Below are positions 50,022 to 59,458 of a stretch of 64,000 nt of DNA, in pieces. Made by a program: the position numbers and the translations under genes. A model generated the notes under the pieces. That model searched no databases. It was not told where the DNA came from and saw only the letters and a list, made by a program, of their open reading frames with translations. Origin of the DNA: Arthrobacter bussei (GTDB lineage Bacteria > Actinomycetota > Actinomycetes > Actinomycetales > Micrococcaceae). Each line of letters starts with the position of its first letter. The stretch's first letter is position 1. Where the stretch lies: the NCBI RefSeq assembly GCF_009377195.2, contig NZ_VJXX01000001.1, positions 868,001 to 932,000 of the forward strand. The letters are read 5' to 3'.

Positions 50022-50139
50022 CGGGACTCCTGGGTCATGGTGCGTCGGGACGTGCCGGCGACGGTCCCGATGCGGACGATCATCCGCAGGAGGCACTTCG
50101 TCGCCATCCCCTACTGTCGCGTACTCCCGTGATACCTCC

Positions 50140-50167
50140 ATGAAGCGCCGATGAGGATTTCTTCATC
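50140..50167. promoter_or_regulatory. Candidate response-regulator box upstream of the kinase operon
   Basis: ATGA occurs at 50140 and 50151, 11 bases apart, as expected for tandem OmpR-type sites, and GATGA occurs inverted at 50163-50167. Position is about 120 bases before the first gene of the operon. Confidence 0.3.
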
Positions 50168-50304
50168 CGACCCGGCACAGCGGATCCCCGTCCTCCGCGC
50201 ACCCCGGCTCCCGGTCACTCTCGCCACGGGTGGTTCCGTGAGGCGGCCATTCCCCAGCGGAGCCGGGGTAGCGTGGCAGGACGACGAGACGGGAGGATCC
50301 ACCT

Positions 50305-50766
50305 GTGGCTGATCCACTGAAGCCCACGCGGGTCCGGGCCGCCGCCTACGTGTTGCGCGGCGAGGGCGCCGGACGCGAGGTCCTGGTCTTCGACCACGTG
50401 GACCACCCGGAGGCGGGCACGCAGGTACCCGGTGGCGGCGTGGATCCCGGAGAGACGCTCGACGAGGCCGCCCGGCGGGAGGTCCTGGAGGAGACGGGGC
50501 TCACGGTGCGCGGCCCCCTGGTGGCCGTCGGCGTCCGCGCGACACCACCCGCCCCGCCGGTCCCTGACCAGATCACCGTCTTCTTCGCGGTGGAGACGGC
50601 CGAGCGGCGATCATCCTGGGAGCACCGCGTCACCGGGGACGCCACGGACCCCGGCTCGGACACCGGCCTGCTGTTCCGTTGCTTCTTCGTGCCGCTGGCG
50701 CGGGCACAGGAGGCCGGAAAGGTCACCGGCAACTACCACCTCGGGTTCGCGCACCTGCTGCGCTGA
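50305..50766 (+). CDS. NUDIX hydrolase
   Basis: A 153-residue pyrophosphohydrolase. The Nudix box GGGVDPGETLDEAARREVLEETGL (G-x5-E-x7-REVLEETG) is intact near residues 44-67. It is preceded by RAAAYVLRG and VFDHVDHPEAGTQVPGG. Substrate (nucleotide, sugar or oxidised metabolite) cannot be told. GTG 50305 has GGAGGA seven bases upstream. Divergent from the kinase operon. Confidence 0.9.
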   Translation: MADPLKPTRVRAAAYVLRGEGAGREVLVFDHVDHPEAGTQVPGGGVDPGETLDEAARREVLEETGLTVRGPLVAVGVRATPPAPPVPDQITVFFAVETAERRSSWEHRVTGDATDPGSDTGLLFRCFFVPLARAQEAGKVTGNYHLGFAHLLR

Positions 50767-50789
50767 CGTGGGCAGCAGGTGCGCGGAGC

Positions 50790-53345
50790 TCACGCCGGTA
50801 CCGACTCCTTCGCCCGCTCCGGTTCCTCGCCGAGCAGCTTGGCGCCCTCCACGTCCACGTCGGGCAGGATGCGCTGCAGCCAGGTGGGAAGCCACCAGGC
50901 GTGCTTGCCGAGCAGGTACATGGCGGCGGGCACCAGCGTCATCCGGACCACGAAGGCGTCCAGCAGCACGCCGAAGGCCAGCCCGAAGCCGATCGGCCGG
51001 ACCATGGCCAGGTGGGAGAAGACGAACCCGGCGAACACCGACACCATGATGATCGCCGCCGCGGTGACCACGCGGGCGCCATGGCTGAATCCGATGCGGA
51101 CCGCGGCCTTCGGGTCGTCGCCGTGGACGAAGGCCTCGCGCATTCCGGACACGAGGAACATCTGGTAGTCCATCGCGAGACCGAAGAGCACGCCGATCAG
51201 GATGATGGGCAGGAAACTGAGGATGGGCCCGGGGTTCGTGACGCCGAAGAAGTCGCCGAGCCAGCCCCACTGGTAGATCGCCACGGTGGCCCCGAAGCTC
51301 GCGAGCAGCGAGAGCAGGAAACCCGCGGTGGCGATGATCGGGACGAGGATGGAGCGGAAGACGAGCAGCAGCAGGATCAGCGAGAGACCCACGACGATCC
51401 CGAGGTACACCGGCAGCGCCTCCATGAGCTTCGCGGAGACGTCGATGTTCGCCGCCGTCTGCCCCGTGACGGCGATGGCCACCCCCGTCTCCTCCTCGAA
51501 GCGGTCGGTCTCGGCGCGGAGGTCGCGCACGAGGTTCTCCGTGGTCTCGCTGGCGGGGCCTTCCTCCGGGATCACCTGGAAGATCGCCGTGCGGCCGTCC
51601 TCGCTGACCGTCGCGGGGACGGAGGCGGCGACGTCGGGCACGTCGAGCAGGAGGTCGTTGACGTCCAGGCGCAGTGCCGTCTGCTCCGCGTCCGTGGCGG
51701 TCTCCGGCAGCGAGCCGACGACGATCAGCGGGCCGTTGGTGCCGGCGCCGAACTTCTCGCCGATGGTGCTGTAGGCCTGGAACGCCGTGGAATCGGCGGG
51801 CTCCGTTCCGCCGTCGGGCAGACCGACCCGCAGCTGGGCGGCGGGGACGGCGATGACGCCGAGCAGCAGGACGCCGGCGAGAACCGTGAGGACCGGCTTC
51901 CGCGTGACCAGCCCGCCCCAGCCGGCACCCCTGGCAGCGCGCTCGTCGGCGAGGGAGGTGCCGCCGTCGGCCGCCACCGGCATGGCCGCCGAGTGCTTGT
52001 GTCCGCGGGCCTTGGCCCAGCGGCGCTTCGACACGACGCGACGCCCCATGAGGGCGAGCAGGGCCGGGGTCAGGGTGAGGGCCACCAGGACCGACACGGC
52101 GACCGTCCCGGCGGCGGACAGGCCCATCACGGTCAGGAAGGGCAGGCCGGGGACGGCGAGCGCGGCGAGCGCGACGATCACGGTGATCCCGGCGAAGAGG
52201 ACGGCATTGCCCGCCGTGCCCGTGGCCCGGGCGATGGATTCCTGCAGCTCCATGCCGTGCAGCAGCTGGGTCCTGTGCCGGTTGACGATGAACAGCGAGT
52301 AGTCGATGCCGACCGCGAGCCCGAGCATGAGCGCGAGGACGGGCGAGATGCTGTTCATCTCGATGATGCCGGACAGGGCGAAGGTCAGGCCGACGCCGAC
52401 ACCCACGCCGATGACCGCCATCAGCAGCGGCAGCCCGGCGGCGATGAGCGTGCCGAGCATGAGGACGAGGACCACGGCGGCGACGGCCAGGCCCACGGCC
52501 TCGGTGGCGCCGACGATCCCGGAGACGTCCTCGACGATCTCCTTGCTGTAGTCGACGGTGACACCGGAGGCCTCCGCCTCGGCCGCTGCCGCCTGCACGG
52601 CCTCCCGCAGCTCCGGCGAGACCCCGTTGATCTGCTGCTCGAACTGCACGCTCGCGACACCCGTCGATCCGTCCTCCGAGAGGAGGCCGACGCCCGACGA
52701 CGCGTCGAGCTGCCGCTGCGCCAGATCCAGTTCCGTCCGGCCGGATTCGAGCTGCTCGCGGCCCGCCTCGAGTTCCGTGCGGCTCGCGTCCAGCTGGTCC
52801 TGGCCCTGGGCGAGCTGCTGCTCGGTGGCAGTCACCTGCTGCCGTGGCAGCTGCGCGCGGGCCTGCTCGAACTGGGCACGCTGCGCGTCGAGGTCCGCTT
52901 GGCCCTGCGCGAGCTGCTGCTCGCCTGCGGTCAGCTGCTCCTCGCTCGCCTCGAGCTCGGTGCGTCCCGCCTCGATCTCCTCGGCGCCGGCCGCCACCTG
53001 GTCGGCGACATCGAACGGATCGACCACGCCGCGGACGCCGTCGAGGTCGGCGGTGTCCGCGAGGGCCGACTGCACGCCCTCACGCTGTTCGGCGGAGAAG
53101 GGTGCGCCGTCGTCGGTGGTGAAGACCACGGTGCCGGTGCCGCCCACCGCCTCGGGCAGTTCCTCCCTGAGCCTGTCGGAGATCCGCTGCGACTCCGTGC
53201 CGGGGATGGTGAAGTTGTTCGTCAGCGTGCCCGAGAACGCCACGGCGGCACCTCCCACGGCGAGCATGATGGCGAGCCACGCGGAGATGACCCACCACCG
53301 CCGACGGAACGCGAAGGAGCCGAGCCGATAGAGCAGGAATGCCAT
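50790..53345 (-). CDS. MMPL/RND-family exporter with coiled-coil insert
   Basis: An 851-residue transporter: two MMPL halves of about six helices each (first half ~165-375, second ~570-830) with the paired landmarks VGIDYSLFIVNRHR and FGLAMDYQMFLVSGMREAF holding the acidic proton-relay residues. The first outside loop carries a long heptad-like stretch (about residues 115-225) rich in Gln, Glu and Leu, predicted coiled coil. Similar proteins export lipids or drugs. The TetR gene lies directly upstream on the same strand, 44 bases away. Confidence 0.9.
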   Translation of the reverse strand: MAFLLYRLGSFAFRRRWWVISAWLAIMLAVGGAAVAFSGTLTNNFTIPGTESQRISDRLREELPEAVGGTGTVVFTTDDGAPFSAEQREGVQSALADTADLDGVRGVVDPFDVADQVAAGAEEIEAGRTELEASEEQLTAGEQQLAQGQADLDAQRAQFEQARAQLPRQQVTATEQQLAQGQDQLDASRTELEAGREQLESGRTELDLAQRQLDASSGVGLLSEDGSTGVASVQFEQQINGVSPELREAVQAAAAEAEASGVTVDYSKEIVEDVSGIVGATEAVGLAVAAVVLVLMLGTLIAAGLPLLMAVIGVGVGVGLTFALSGIIEMNSISPVLALMLGLAVGIDYSLFIVNRHRTQLLHGMELQESIARATGTAGNAVLFAGITVIVALAALAVPGLPFLTVMGLSAAGTVAVSVLVALTLTPALLALMGRRVVSKRRWAKARGHKHSAAMPVAADGGTSLADERAARGAGWGGLVTRKPVLTVLAGVLLLGVIAVPAAQLRVGLPDGGTEPADSTAFQAYSTIGEKFGAGTNGPLIVVGSLPETATDAEQTALRLDVNDLLLDVPDVAASVPATVSEDGRTAIFQVIPEEGPASETTENLVRDLRAETDRFEEETGVAIAVTGQTAANIDVSAKLMEALPVYLGIVVGLSLILLLLVFRSILVPIIATAGFLLSLLASFGATVAIYQWGWLGDFFGVTNPGPILSFLPIILIGVLFGLAMDYQMFLVSGMREAFVHGDDPKAAVRIGFSHGARVVTAAAIIMVSVFAGFVFSHLAMVRPIGFGLAFGVLLDAFVVRMTLVPAAMYLLGKHAWWLPTWLQRILPDVDVEGAKLLGEEPERAKESVPA

Positions 53346-53389
53346 GGGGGTCCTCAGGGGAAGAAGCGGTGATGCGGACGGGTGGAGGG

Positions 53390-54076
53390 TCAGACGGACT
53401 GACCGGGCGAAGCGTGCGTGGCCCGGGCAGTGGACGGGGCACCGGATGCGACGGGTTCGGAGAACCCGTCGCGAAGCATGGTGAGGGCGGCGAGGATGCG
53501 GGCCTCGAGCTGCTCGCCGGAGTCCTCCGCATCCTCCGCAGTGGTGGCGGCCCAGTCACGCATGGCCGCCTTGGTGCAGGAGAGCACGGATCCGACGAGC
53601 GCGGTCAGGTACAGGTCGCCGGTGACGGACCCGAGCCTGCGCCTGAGCGCTTCCGCGATCAGCACCTCCGCACGTTCCCAGGAGTGGAGCTGCGCCCGCA
53701 GGAGTTCCGGATTGGTGTCGGCCATGCGGAAGAGCTCGCCGTGCTGGGACAGCCCCTCCATCCGGGTGGTCTCGCTGAAGGCCCGGATGATGGATTCGAA
53801 GAGGGGCTCGCCGGCCGGCATGCTCCCGAAGACACCGAGGGCCAGTTCGAGGAACCCGTCCATCCGCACGGTGAGGGCGTCCTCGGCACTGTGGAAGTAG
53901 TTGAAGAAGGTACGGCGGGAGACACCGGCGCGCTCGGCGATCTGGTCCGCGGTGAAGGCACCCGGTCCCACGGAGCGCGCCAGGTCGAAGGCGGCGTCCG
54001 CGATGGCACGCCGGGTGTCGATCTTGTTCTGCTCGCGGCGGCCCATGGGCTCCGCATCGTCCGTCGTTCTCAGCAC
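53390..54076 (-). CDS. TetR-family regulator of the MMPL exporter
   Basis: A 228-residue repressor. TetR_N HTH at about residues 20-65 ([48 protein letters not shown]) and a ligand domain to ~200. A GTG at 54076 is six bases behind TACGCT, and a perfect inverted repeat lies just upstream, so a leaderless, self-repressed message is likely; ATG 54046 (MGRREQNK) is an alternative start. Same strand and direction as the exporter gene that follows. Confidence 0.9.
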   Translation of the reverse strand: MLRTTDDAEPMGRREQNKIDTRRAIADAAFDLARSVGPGAFTADQIAERAGVSRRTFFNYFHSAEDALTVRMDGFLELALGVFGSMPAGEPLFESIIRAFSETTRMEGLSQHGELFRMADTNPELLRAQLHSWERAEVLIAEALRRRLGSVTGDLYLTALVGSVLSCTKAAMRDWAATTAEDAEDSGEQLEARILAALTMLRDGFSEPVASGAPSTARATHASPGQSV

Positions 54077-54082
54077 GGTCCC

Positions 54083-54088
54083 AGCGTA
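54083..54088 (-). promoter_or_regulatory. -10 box of the tetR-MMPL promoter
   Basis: TACGCT on the minus strand, six bases before GTG 54076. The operator occupies roughly -21 to -37. Confidence 0.5.
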
Positions 54089-54096
54089 GGCGAATA

Positions 54097-54113
54097 TTTG
54101 CACACCGTGCAAA
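54097..54113. promoter_or_regulatory. TetR operator, perfect inverted repeat
   Basis: TTTGCAC-ACC-GTGCAAA, 7-bp perfect arms and a 3-base spacer, in an AT-rich block. It covers the -35 region of the promoter for the TetR and exporter genes. Confidence 0.7.
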
Positions 54114-54225
54114 CACAGCTCAGGGAGAACTCCCAGCCCACGGTCGGGCCGCCAGGCGTACTCTGGCCCCGAGTGCTGACCCCTCCCCCTCCTCCGCTCC
54201 CTCCCCATCAGTGAAGGCGAATTCC

Positions 54226-55200
54226 ATGAAGACCATCACCCTCGGCGCCGGCCTCGGCGTCTCCCGGCTCGGCCTCGGCTGCATGGGCATGTCCGCCTTC
54301 TACACCGGCAGCGGCATGGACGACGCCGGTGCGACGACGACGCTGCACCGCGCACTGGACCTCGGCGTCACCTTCTTCGACACCGCGGAGATGTACGGCC
54401 CCTACGCGAACGAGGAACTGCTGGGCCGGGCCTTCCGGGGCAGGCGTGACGGGATCGTCATCGCGACGAAGTTCGGGACCATCCGGCACACCGCCGACGA
54501 CGCGCGGGGCCTCGATGGCAGCCCGGAGAACGTGCGCCTCTCGGTCGAGGGGTCGCTGCGGCGGCTGGAGACGGACTACATCGACCTCTACTACCAGCAC
54601 CGGATGGACCCCTCGGTCCCCGTCGAGGACACCATGGGGGCCCTCGCCGACCTCGTGCAGGAGGGCAAGATCCGGCACATCGGACTTTCGGAGGCCGCCC
54701 CGGACACGATCAGGCGGGCGAACGCCGTGCACAGGGTGACCGCGCTGCAGACCGAGTACTCGCTGTGGAGCCGCGATCCGGAACGCGAGATCCTGCCCCT
54801 CGTGCGGGAGCTCGGCATCGGGTTCGTCCCCTACTCGCCGCTGGGTCGGGGATTCCTGACCGGGACCATCCGGTCGGTGGACCAGCTCGACGCCGAGGAC
54901 TTCCGGCGCAACAACCCCCGCTTCGCAGGGGAGAACCTGCAGGCCAACATCCGCATCGTGGAGCAGGTGGACGAGGTCGCACGCCAGGTCGACGCGACGC
55001 CCGGTCAGGTTGCTCTCGCCTGGCTGCTCGCGCAGGGGGACGACATCGCCCCCATCCCCGGGACCAAGCAGGTGCGCTATCTCGAGGAGAACGTCGCGGC
55101 CGACGCCCTCAGCCTGACGGCGGAGCACCTTGCCGCGCTCGACGGCGTCGCAGTGCCTGTCGGCGACCGCTACGAGGACATGTCCGGCGTCGACCGCTGA
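54226..55200 (+). CDS. Aldo/keto reductase
   Basis: A 324-residue NADPH-dependent reductase. Catalytic tetrad: Asp and Tyr in [18 protein letters not shown], Lys in VIATKFG, His in LYYQHRMD. The C-terminal [15 protein letters not shown] cofactor-binding block is typical of AKR13-like bacterial enzymes. ATG 54226 with AAGG upstream; a GTG at 54211 adds five residues. Divergent from the tetR gene; the operator between them could act on both. Confidence 0.92.
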   Translation: MKTITLGAGLGVSRLGLGCMGMSAFYTGSGMDDAGATTTLHRALDLGVTFFDTAEMYGPYANEELLGRAFRGRRDGIVIATKFGTIRHTADDARGLDGSPENVRLSVEGSLRRLETDYIDLYYQHRMDPSVPVEDTMGALADLVQEGKIRHIGLSEAAPDTIRRANAVHRVTALQTEYSLWSRDPEREILPLVRELGIGFVPYSPLGRGFLTGTIRSVDQLDAEDFRRNNPRFAGENLQANIRIVEQVDEVARQVDATPGQVALAWLLAQGDDIAPIPGTKQVRYLEENVAADALSLTAEHLAALDGVAVPVGDRYEDMSGVDR

Positions 55201-55227
55201 TCCGATGACGGGCGGCGGCCGTCCGCC

Positions 55228-55974
55228 TCAGCCCTGCCCGCCCCGCTTGAGGGGCAGGCGCCCCGAGTGTGCGAGTTCGTCGGCCACCGCGAGCAGTTTG
55301 ACGTTGGTGTCCGCCGAGACCTGGACCAGCATGATGAACGCCTGCCCGGCGGTGATGGCGTACCGCTCCATCAGGATGCCCTTCGCCTGGCCGATCAGGT
55401 CACGCGTGGCGATGGCGTCCTTGAACTGGTGCAGTTTCTGGGCATCGGCGAAGGCGACGGCAGCGTGCGACGCGACGAGCAGCCCCACGTACTCGGACTC
55501 CTCGGTGAAGGCATGCGGCGCCCGCCCGACGAGGTTGAGGGCACCGAGGTTGTCCCCTTCCACGAAGAGCTGGAAGGAGAGCATGCTCCCGGCGCCGGCG
55601 CGGGCGGCTTTCGCCGAGAACTCGGGCCAACGGTCCTCGTCCCGGAGATCCGGCACCCTGACCGTCTGCTCGTCGTAGACGGCGCTGAGACAGGGGCCCT
55701 CCCCGGTGCGCTCCTGCAGTTCGTCGAGGACCTGCGCCAGGCGGCCCGACGGTGCCCGGGACTCGACGCGCCGCCTCCCCGTGACGAGCGTGATCGAGGC
55801 GTCGTCGGCCCCGGGGACCAGCTCGATGGAACCGCGGACCAGTCGTTCGAGCACGGCGTCCTCGGAGTCCTCCCGCTGGAGGGAACGTGCGAGTTCGCTC
55901 AGCCTGCCGGCGACGTCGTCCTGCGGCAGGCTCCAGCCGTCGTGACGTCCGTCCGGGCCGTCGTCGGGAACCAT
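55228..55974 (-). CDS. GAF and ANTAR domain antitermination regulator
   Basis: A 248-residue protein: GAF domain at about 40-175 (LERLVRGSIELVPGADDASITLV, TGEGPCLSAVYDEQTVRVPDLRDEDRWPEF) and ANTAR RNA-binding domain at ~185-240 (FKDAIATRDLIGQAKGILMERYAITAGQAFIMLVQVS). It should bind tandem-loop RNA in leader transcripts and prevent termination, in response to a GAF ligand. No target leader is seen nearby. ATG 55974 with GGAGAA upstream. Confidence 0.93.
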   Translation of the reverse strand: MVPDDGPDGRHDGWSLPQDDVAGRLSELARSLQREDSEDAVLERLVRGSIELVPGADDASITLVTGRRRVESRAPSGRLAQVLDELQERTGEGPCLSAVYDEQTVRVPDLRDEDRWPEFSAKAARAGAGSMLSFQLFVEGDNLGALNLVGRAPHAFTEESEYVGLLVASHAAVAFADAQKLHQFKDAIATRDLIGQAKGILMERYAITAGQAFIMLVQVSADTNVKLLAVADELAHSGRLPLKRGGQG

Positions 55975-56092
55975 GGAGTTCTCCTGCCGCTATCGGCACC
56001 TCGCTGTGGGTGGACGAGCCACCCGGCCGGCGGCCGTGGACCCTCACCGTACCAGCGCGCGTACCCGGTCGACCGTGATTCAGCTGTCGCTG

Positions 56093-56098
56093 TACTAT
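56093..56098 (+). promoter_or_regulatory. -10 box of the CDF-CmtR-like promoter, leaderless
   Basis: TACTAT, six bases before ATG 56105. TCGACC at 56069-56074 fits a -35 box with an 18-base spacer. Confidence 0.55.
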
Positions 56099-56104
56099 CG
56101 GTGG

Positions 56105-57019
56105 ATGGGCTCCCATCACCACCATGCTCCGGCCACGGCCCCCCGCGGCCCGCTGGCCGGCGCCCTCGGCATCACCCTCGCCGTCTTCGTCCTGCAGGTC
56201 GCCGGCGCTCTCTGGACGGGGAGCCTCGCGCTGCTCTTCGACTCCGTCCATGTCCTGACGGACGCAGCGGGCCTCGCGATGGCCCTCGGCGCGGCGTCGC
56301 TGGCCATGCGTCCGGCGACCCCGCAGCGATCCTGGGGCTTCCGGCGCGCCGAGGTGATCGCGGCCCTGCTGCAGGCGGCCTTCCTGCTCGCGGTCGGTGC
56401 CTATGTCCTCGTCGAAGGGATCCGGCGCCTCATCACGCCGGAGGACGTCGCCGCACCGCAGATGATCGTCTTCGGCGTCATCGGGCTCGCGGGGAATCTC
56501 GCCGCCCTCGGGATCCTCTCCCGGCATCGTGCGGTGAATTTCAACCTGCGCGCAGCCTTCCTCGAGGTCCTCAACGACGCCCTCGGATCCGTGGCGGTGA
56601 TCGTCGCGGCCGTGGTCATCACCCTGACCGGCTGGATGAGGGCCGACGCCGTGGTCGCGATGCTCATCGGGGCGCTGATCATCCCGAGGACGGTGAAGCT
56701 CCTGCGCGAGACCATCGACGTCCTGCTCGAATCGACGCCGGCGGGCATCGACCTGGCGGAGGTGCGGGACCACATCGCCCGCCTGCCGCAGGTCCGCGAC
56801 GTGCACGATCTGCACATCACGCAGATCGCGACCGGCCTGCCCGTCCTGACCGCGCACATCGTGGTCGACGACGCCTGCTACCGGGACGGATCAGCCCACG
56901 CCGTGCTGGACCAGCTGCAGGAATGCGTGGGCCGGCACTTCGAGGTCGGCATCGACCACTGCACCTTCCAGATCGAACCCGCCGGGCATGTCCCCCATGA
57001 GACGGAGCTGTCCCACTGA
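56105..57019 (+). CDS. Cation diffusion facilitator (CzcD/ZnT-like metal exporter)
   Basis: A 304-residue metal/proton antiporter with six helices. An N-terminal histidine cluster (MGSHHHHAP) is followed by LLFDSVHVLTDAAGLAMAL, holding His and Asp in helix 2, and LEVLNDALGSVAV with Asn-Asp in helix 5, the transport site. The cytoplasmic C-terminal domain (VRDHIARLPQVRDVHDLHITQI) follows. ZnT-type His-Asp/Asn-Asp pattern suggests zinc or cobalt. The stop overlaps the ArsR gene by 1 base. Confidence 0.93.
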   Translation: MGSHHHHAPATAPRGPLAGALGITLAVFVLQVAGALWTGSLALLFDSVHVLTDAAGLAMALGAASLAMRPATPQRSWGFRRAEVIAALLQAAFLLAVGAYVLVEGIRRLITPEDVAAPQMIVFGVIGLAGNLAALGILSRHRAVNFNLRAAFLEVLNDALGSVAVIVAAVVITLTGWMRADAVVAMLIGALIIPRTVKLLRETIDVLLESTPAGIDLAEVRDHIARLPQVRDVHDLHITQIATGLPVLTAHIVVDDACYRDGSAHAVLDQLQECVGRHFEVGIDHCTFQIEPAGHVPHETELSH

Positions 57020-57345
57020 TGCTGCTGACACTGACCTCCACCTCCGTCCTCGAGCGCGTGGGCACGGCCCTCTCGGACCCGACCCGCGTTCGCATCCTGG
57101 TGGCGCTGCGTGACTCCCCCGCATACCCGAGCGACCTCGCGGACGCCCTCGGCGTCAGCAGGCAGAGCCTCTCCAACCACCTCTCGTGCCTGCGGGGGTG
57201 CGGGTTGGTCGTCTCGGTGCCCGAGGGCCGTCGGTCCCGCTACGAGCTCGTGGACCCGAAGCTCGGCCGCGCGCTCACGGACCTCCTCGGCATCGTGCTC
57301 GCCGTCGATCCGGGCCACGAGGGGCACCCCCACCACACGGACTGA
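57019..57345 (+). CDS. ArsR-family metal sensor, CmtR-like
   Basis: A 108-residue winged-helix repressor close to mycobacterial CmtR. Cys57 and Cys61 stand in LSCLRGCGLV, exactly the two alpha4R ligand positions of CmtR. The third ligand (C-terminal Cys102 in CmtR) is missing; the tail is His-rich instead (GHEGHPHHTD). It should repress the CDF gene with which it overlaps, released by metal; the altered site suggests different metal preference. Start ATG by TGATG overlap. Confidence 0.92.
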   Translation: MLLTLTSTSVLERVGTALSDPTRVRILVALRDSPAYPSDLADALGVSRQSLSNHLSCLRGCGLVVSVPEGRRSRYELVDPKLGRALTDLLGIVLAVDPGHEGHPHHTD

Positions 57346-57359
57346 GGTACGACGGCAGA

Positions 57360-57390
57360 AGGACCCGGAGGGTACGTCCCCCCGGGTCCT
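57360..57390. terminator. Hairpin terminator between ArsR and DUF779 genes
   Basis: A 9-bp stem AGGACCCGG/CCGGGTCCT with a 13-base loop containing partly paired GGG/CCC, between converging genes. Confidence 0.65.
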
Positions 57391-57405
57391 CCTGTCTCCA
57401 CCCGC

Positions 57406-57831
57406 CTACTGCATCAGCCGGGACCGGATGAGGAACCGCTTGCCCTCCGGCGCCTCGACCGAGAACCCGCTGCCCCGGCCAGGCACCACGTCGACGGTCA
57501 GGTGGGTGTGGCGCCAGTACTCGAACTGCTCCCGCGACATCCAGAACTCGATGAGGCGGGACCCGGCGTCGCCCTCGGCCGATCCGGCATCCCTGCCGGG
57601 CGGGCCCGCGGAGATGTCCAGCACCCCCAGGAGCACGTCCGCCTCCGCGGTGATGAACTCCCCTGCCGGGTAGCACATCGGTGACGAGCCGTCGCAGCAC
57701 CCGCCGGACTGGTGGAACATGAGCGGCCCGTGGATGAGCCAGAGCTTGTCCAGGAGCTCCACGGCGCTGTCCGTCAGCGCCACCCGGGAAACGGTGTCCC
57801 CGGGGATGGTCACCGATGCCTCGACGGTCAT
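57406..57831 (-). CDS. DUF779 domain protein, aldehyde dehydrogenase partner
   Basis: A 141-residue protein of the DUF779 family: LMFHQSGGCCDGSSPMCYPAGEF carries three conserved cysteines that look like a metal or redox site. The C-terminal half is FWMSREQFEYWRHTHLTVDVVPGRGSGFSVEAPEGKRFLIRSRL. DUF779 genes are habitually behind aldehyde dehydrogenase genes, as here (11 bases apart); function unproven. ATG 57831 has GGAGGAG upstream; the longer frame to 58002 lies within the dehydrogenase gene. Confidence 0.9.
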   Translation of the reverse strand: MTVEASVTIPGDTVSRVALTDSAVELLDKLWLIHGPLMFHQSGGCCDGSSPMCYPAGEFITAEADVLLGVLDISAGPPGRDAGSAEGDAGSRLIEFWMSREQFEYWRHTHLTVDVVPGRGSGFSVEAPEGKRFLIRSRLMQ

Positions 57832-57842
57832 GGCGTCTCCTC

Positions 57843-59366
<1,524 letters not shown>

Positions 59367-59431
59367 TGTCCAACTCCTTGAACTCCGTGTGTGCAGGACG
59401 TCGTCGTCCCTGCTGCACAGCGTAGGAGCCC

Positions 59432-59457
59432 GATGGTTGCATCAACGTTGCATGCAT
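59432..59457. promoter_or_regulatory. Direct repeat upstream of the aldehyde dehydrogenase gene
   Basis: GTTGCAT at 59436-59442 and 59447-59453, an 11-base period, followed by ATGCAT. It is AT-richer than its surroundings and 65-90 bases before the start codon. A candidate activator site. Confidence 0.35.
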
Positions 59458-59458
59458 A

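Noticed and set aside
50679-53372. 897-codon open frame opposite the MMPL exporter
   Set aside because: Arg/Gly/His/Asp-rich low-complexity translation without family motifs; pure antisense of a real gene.
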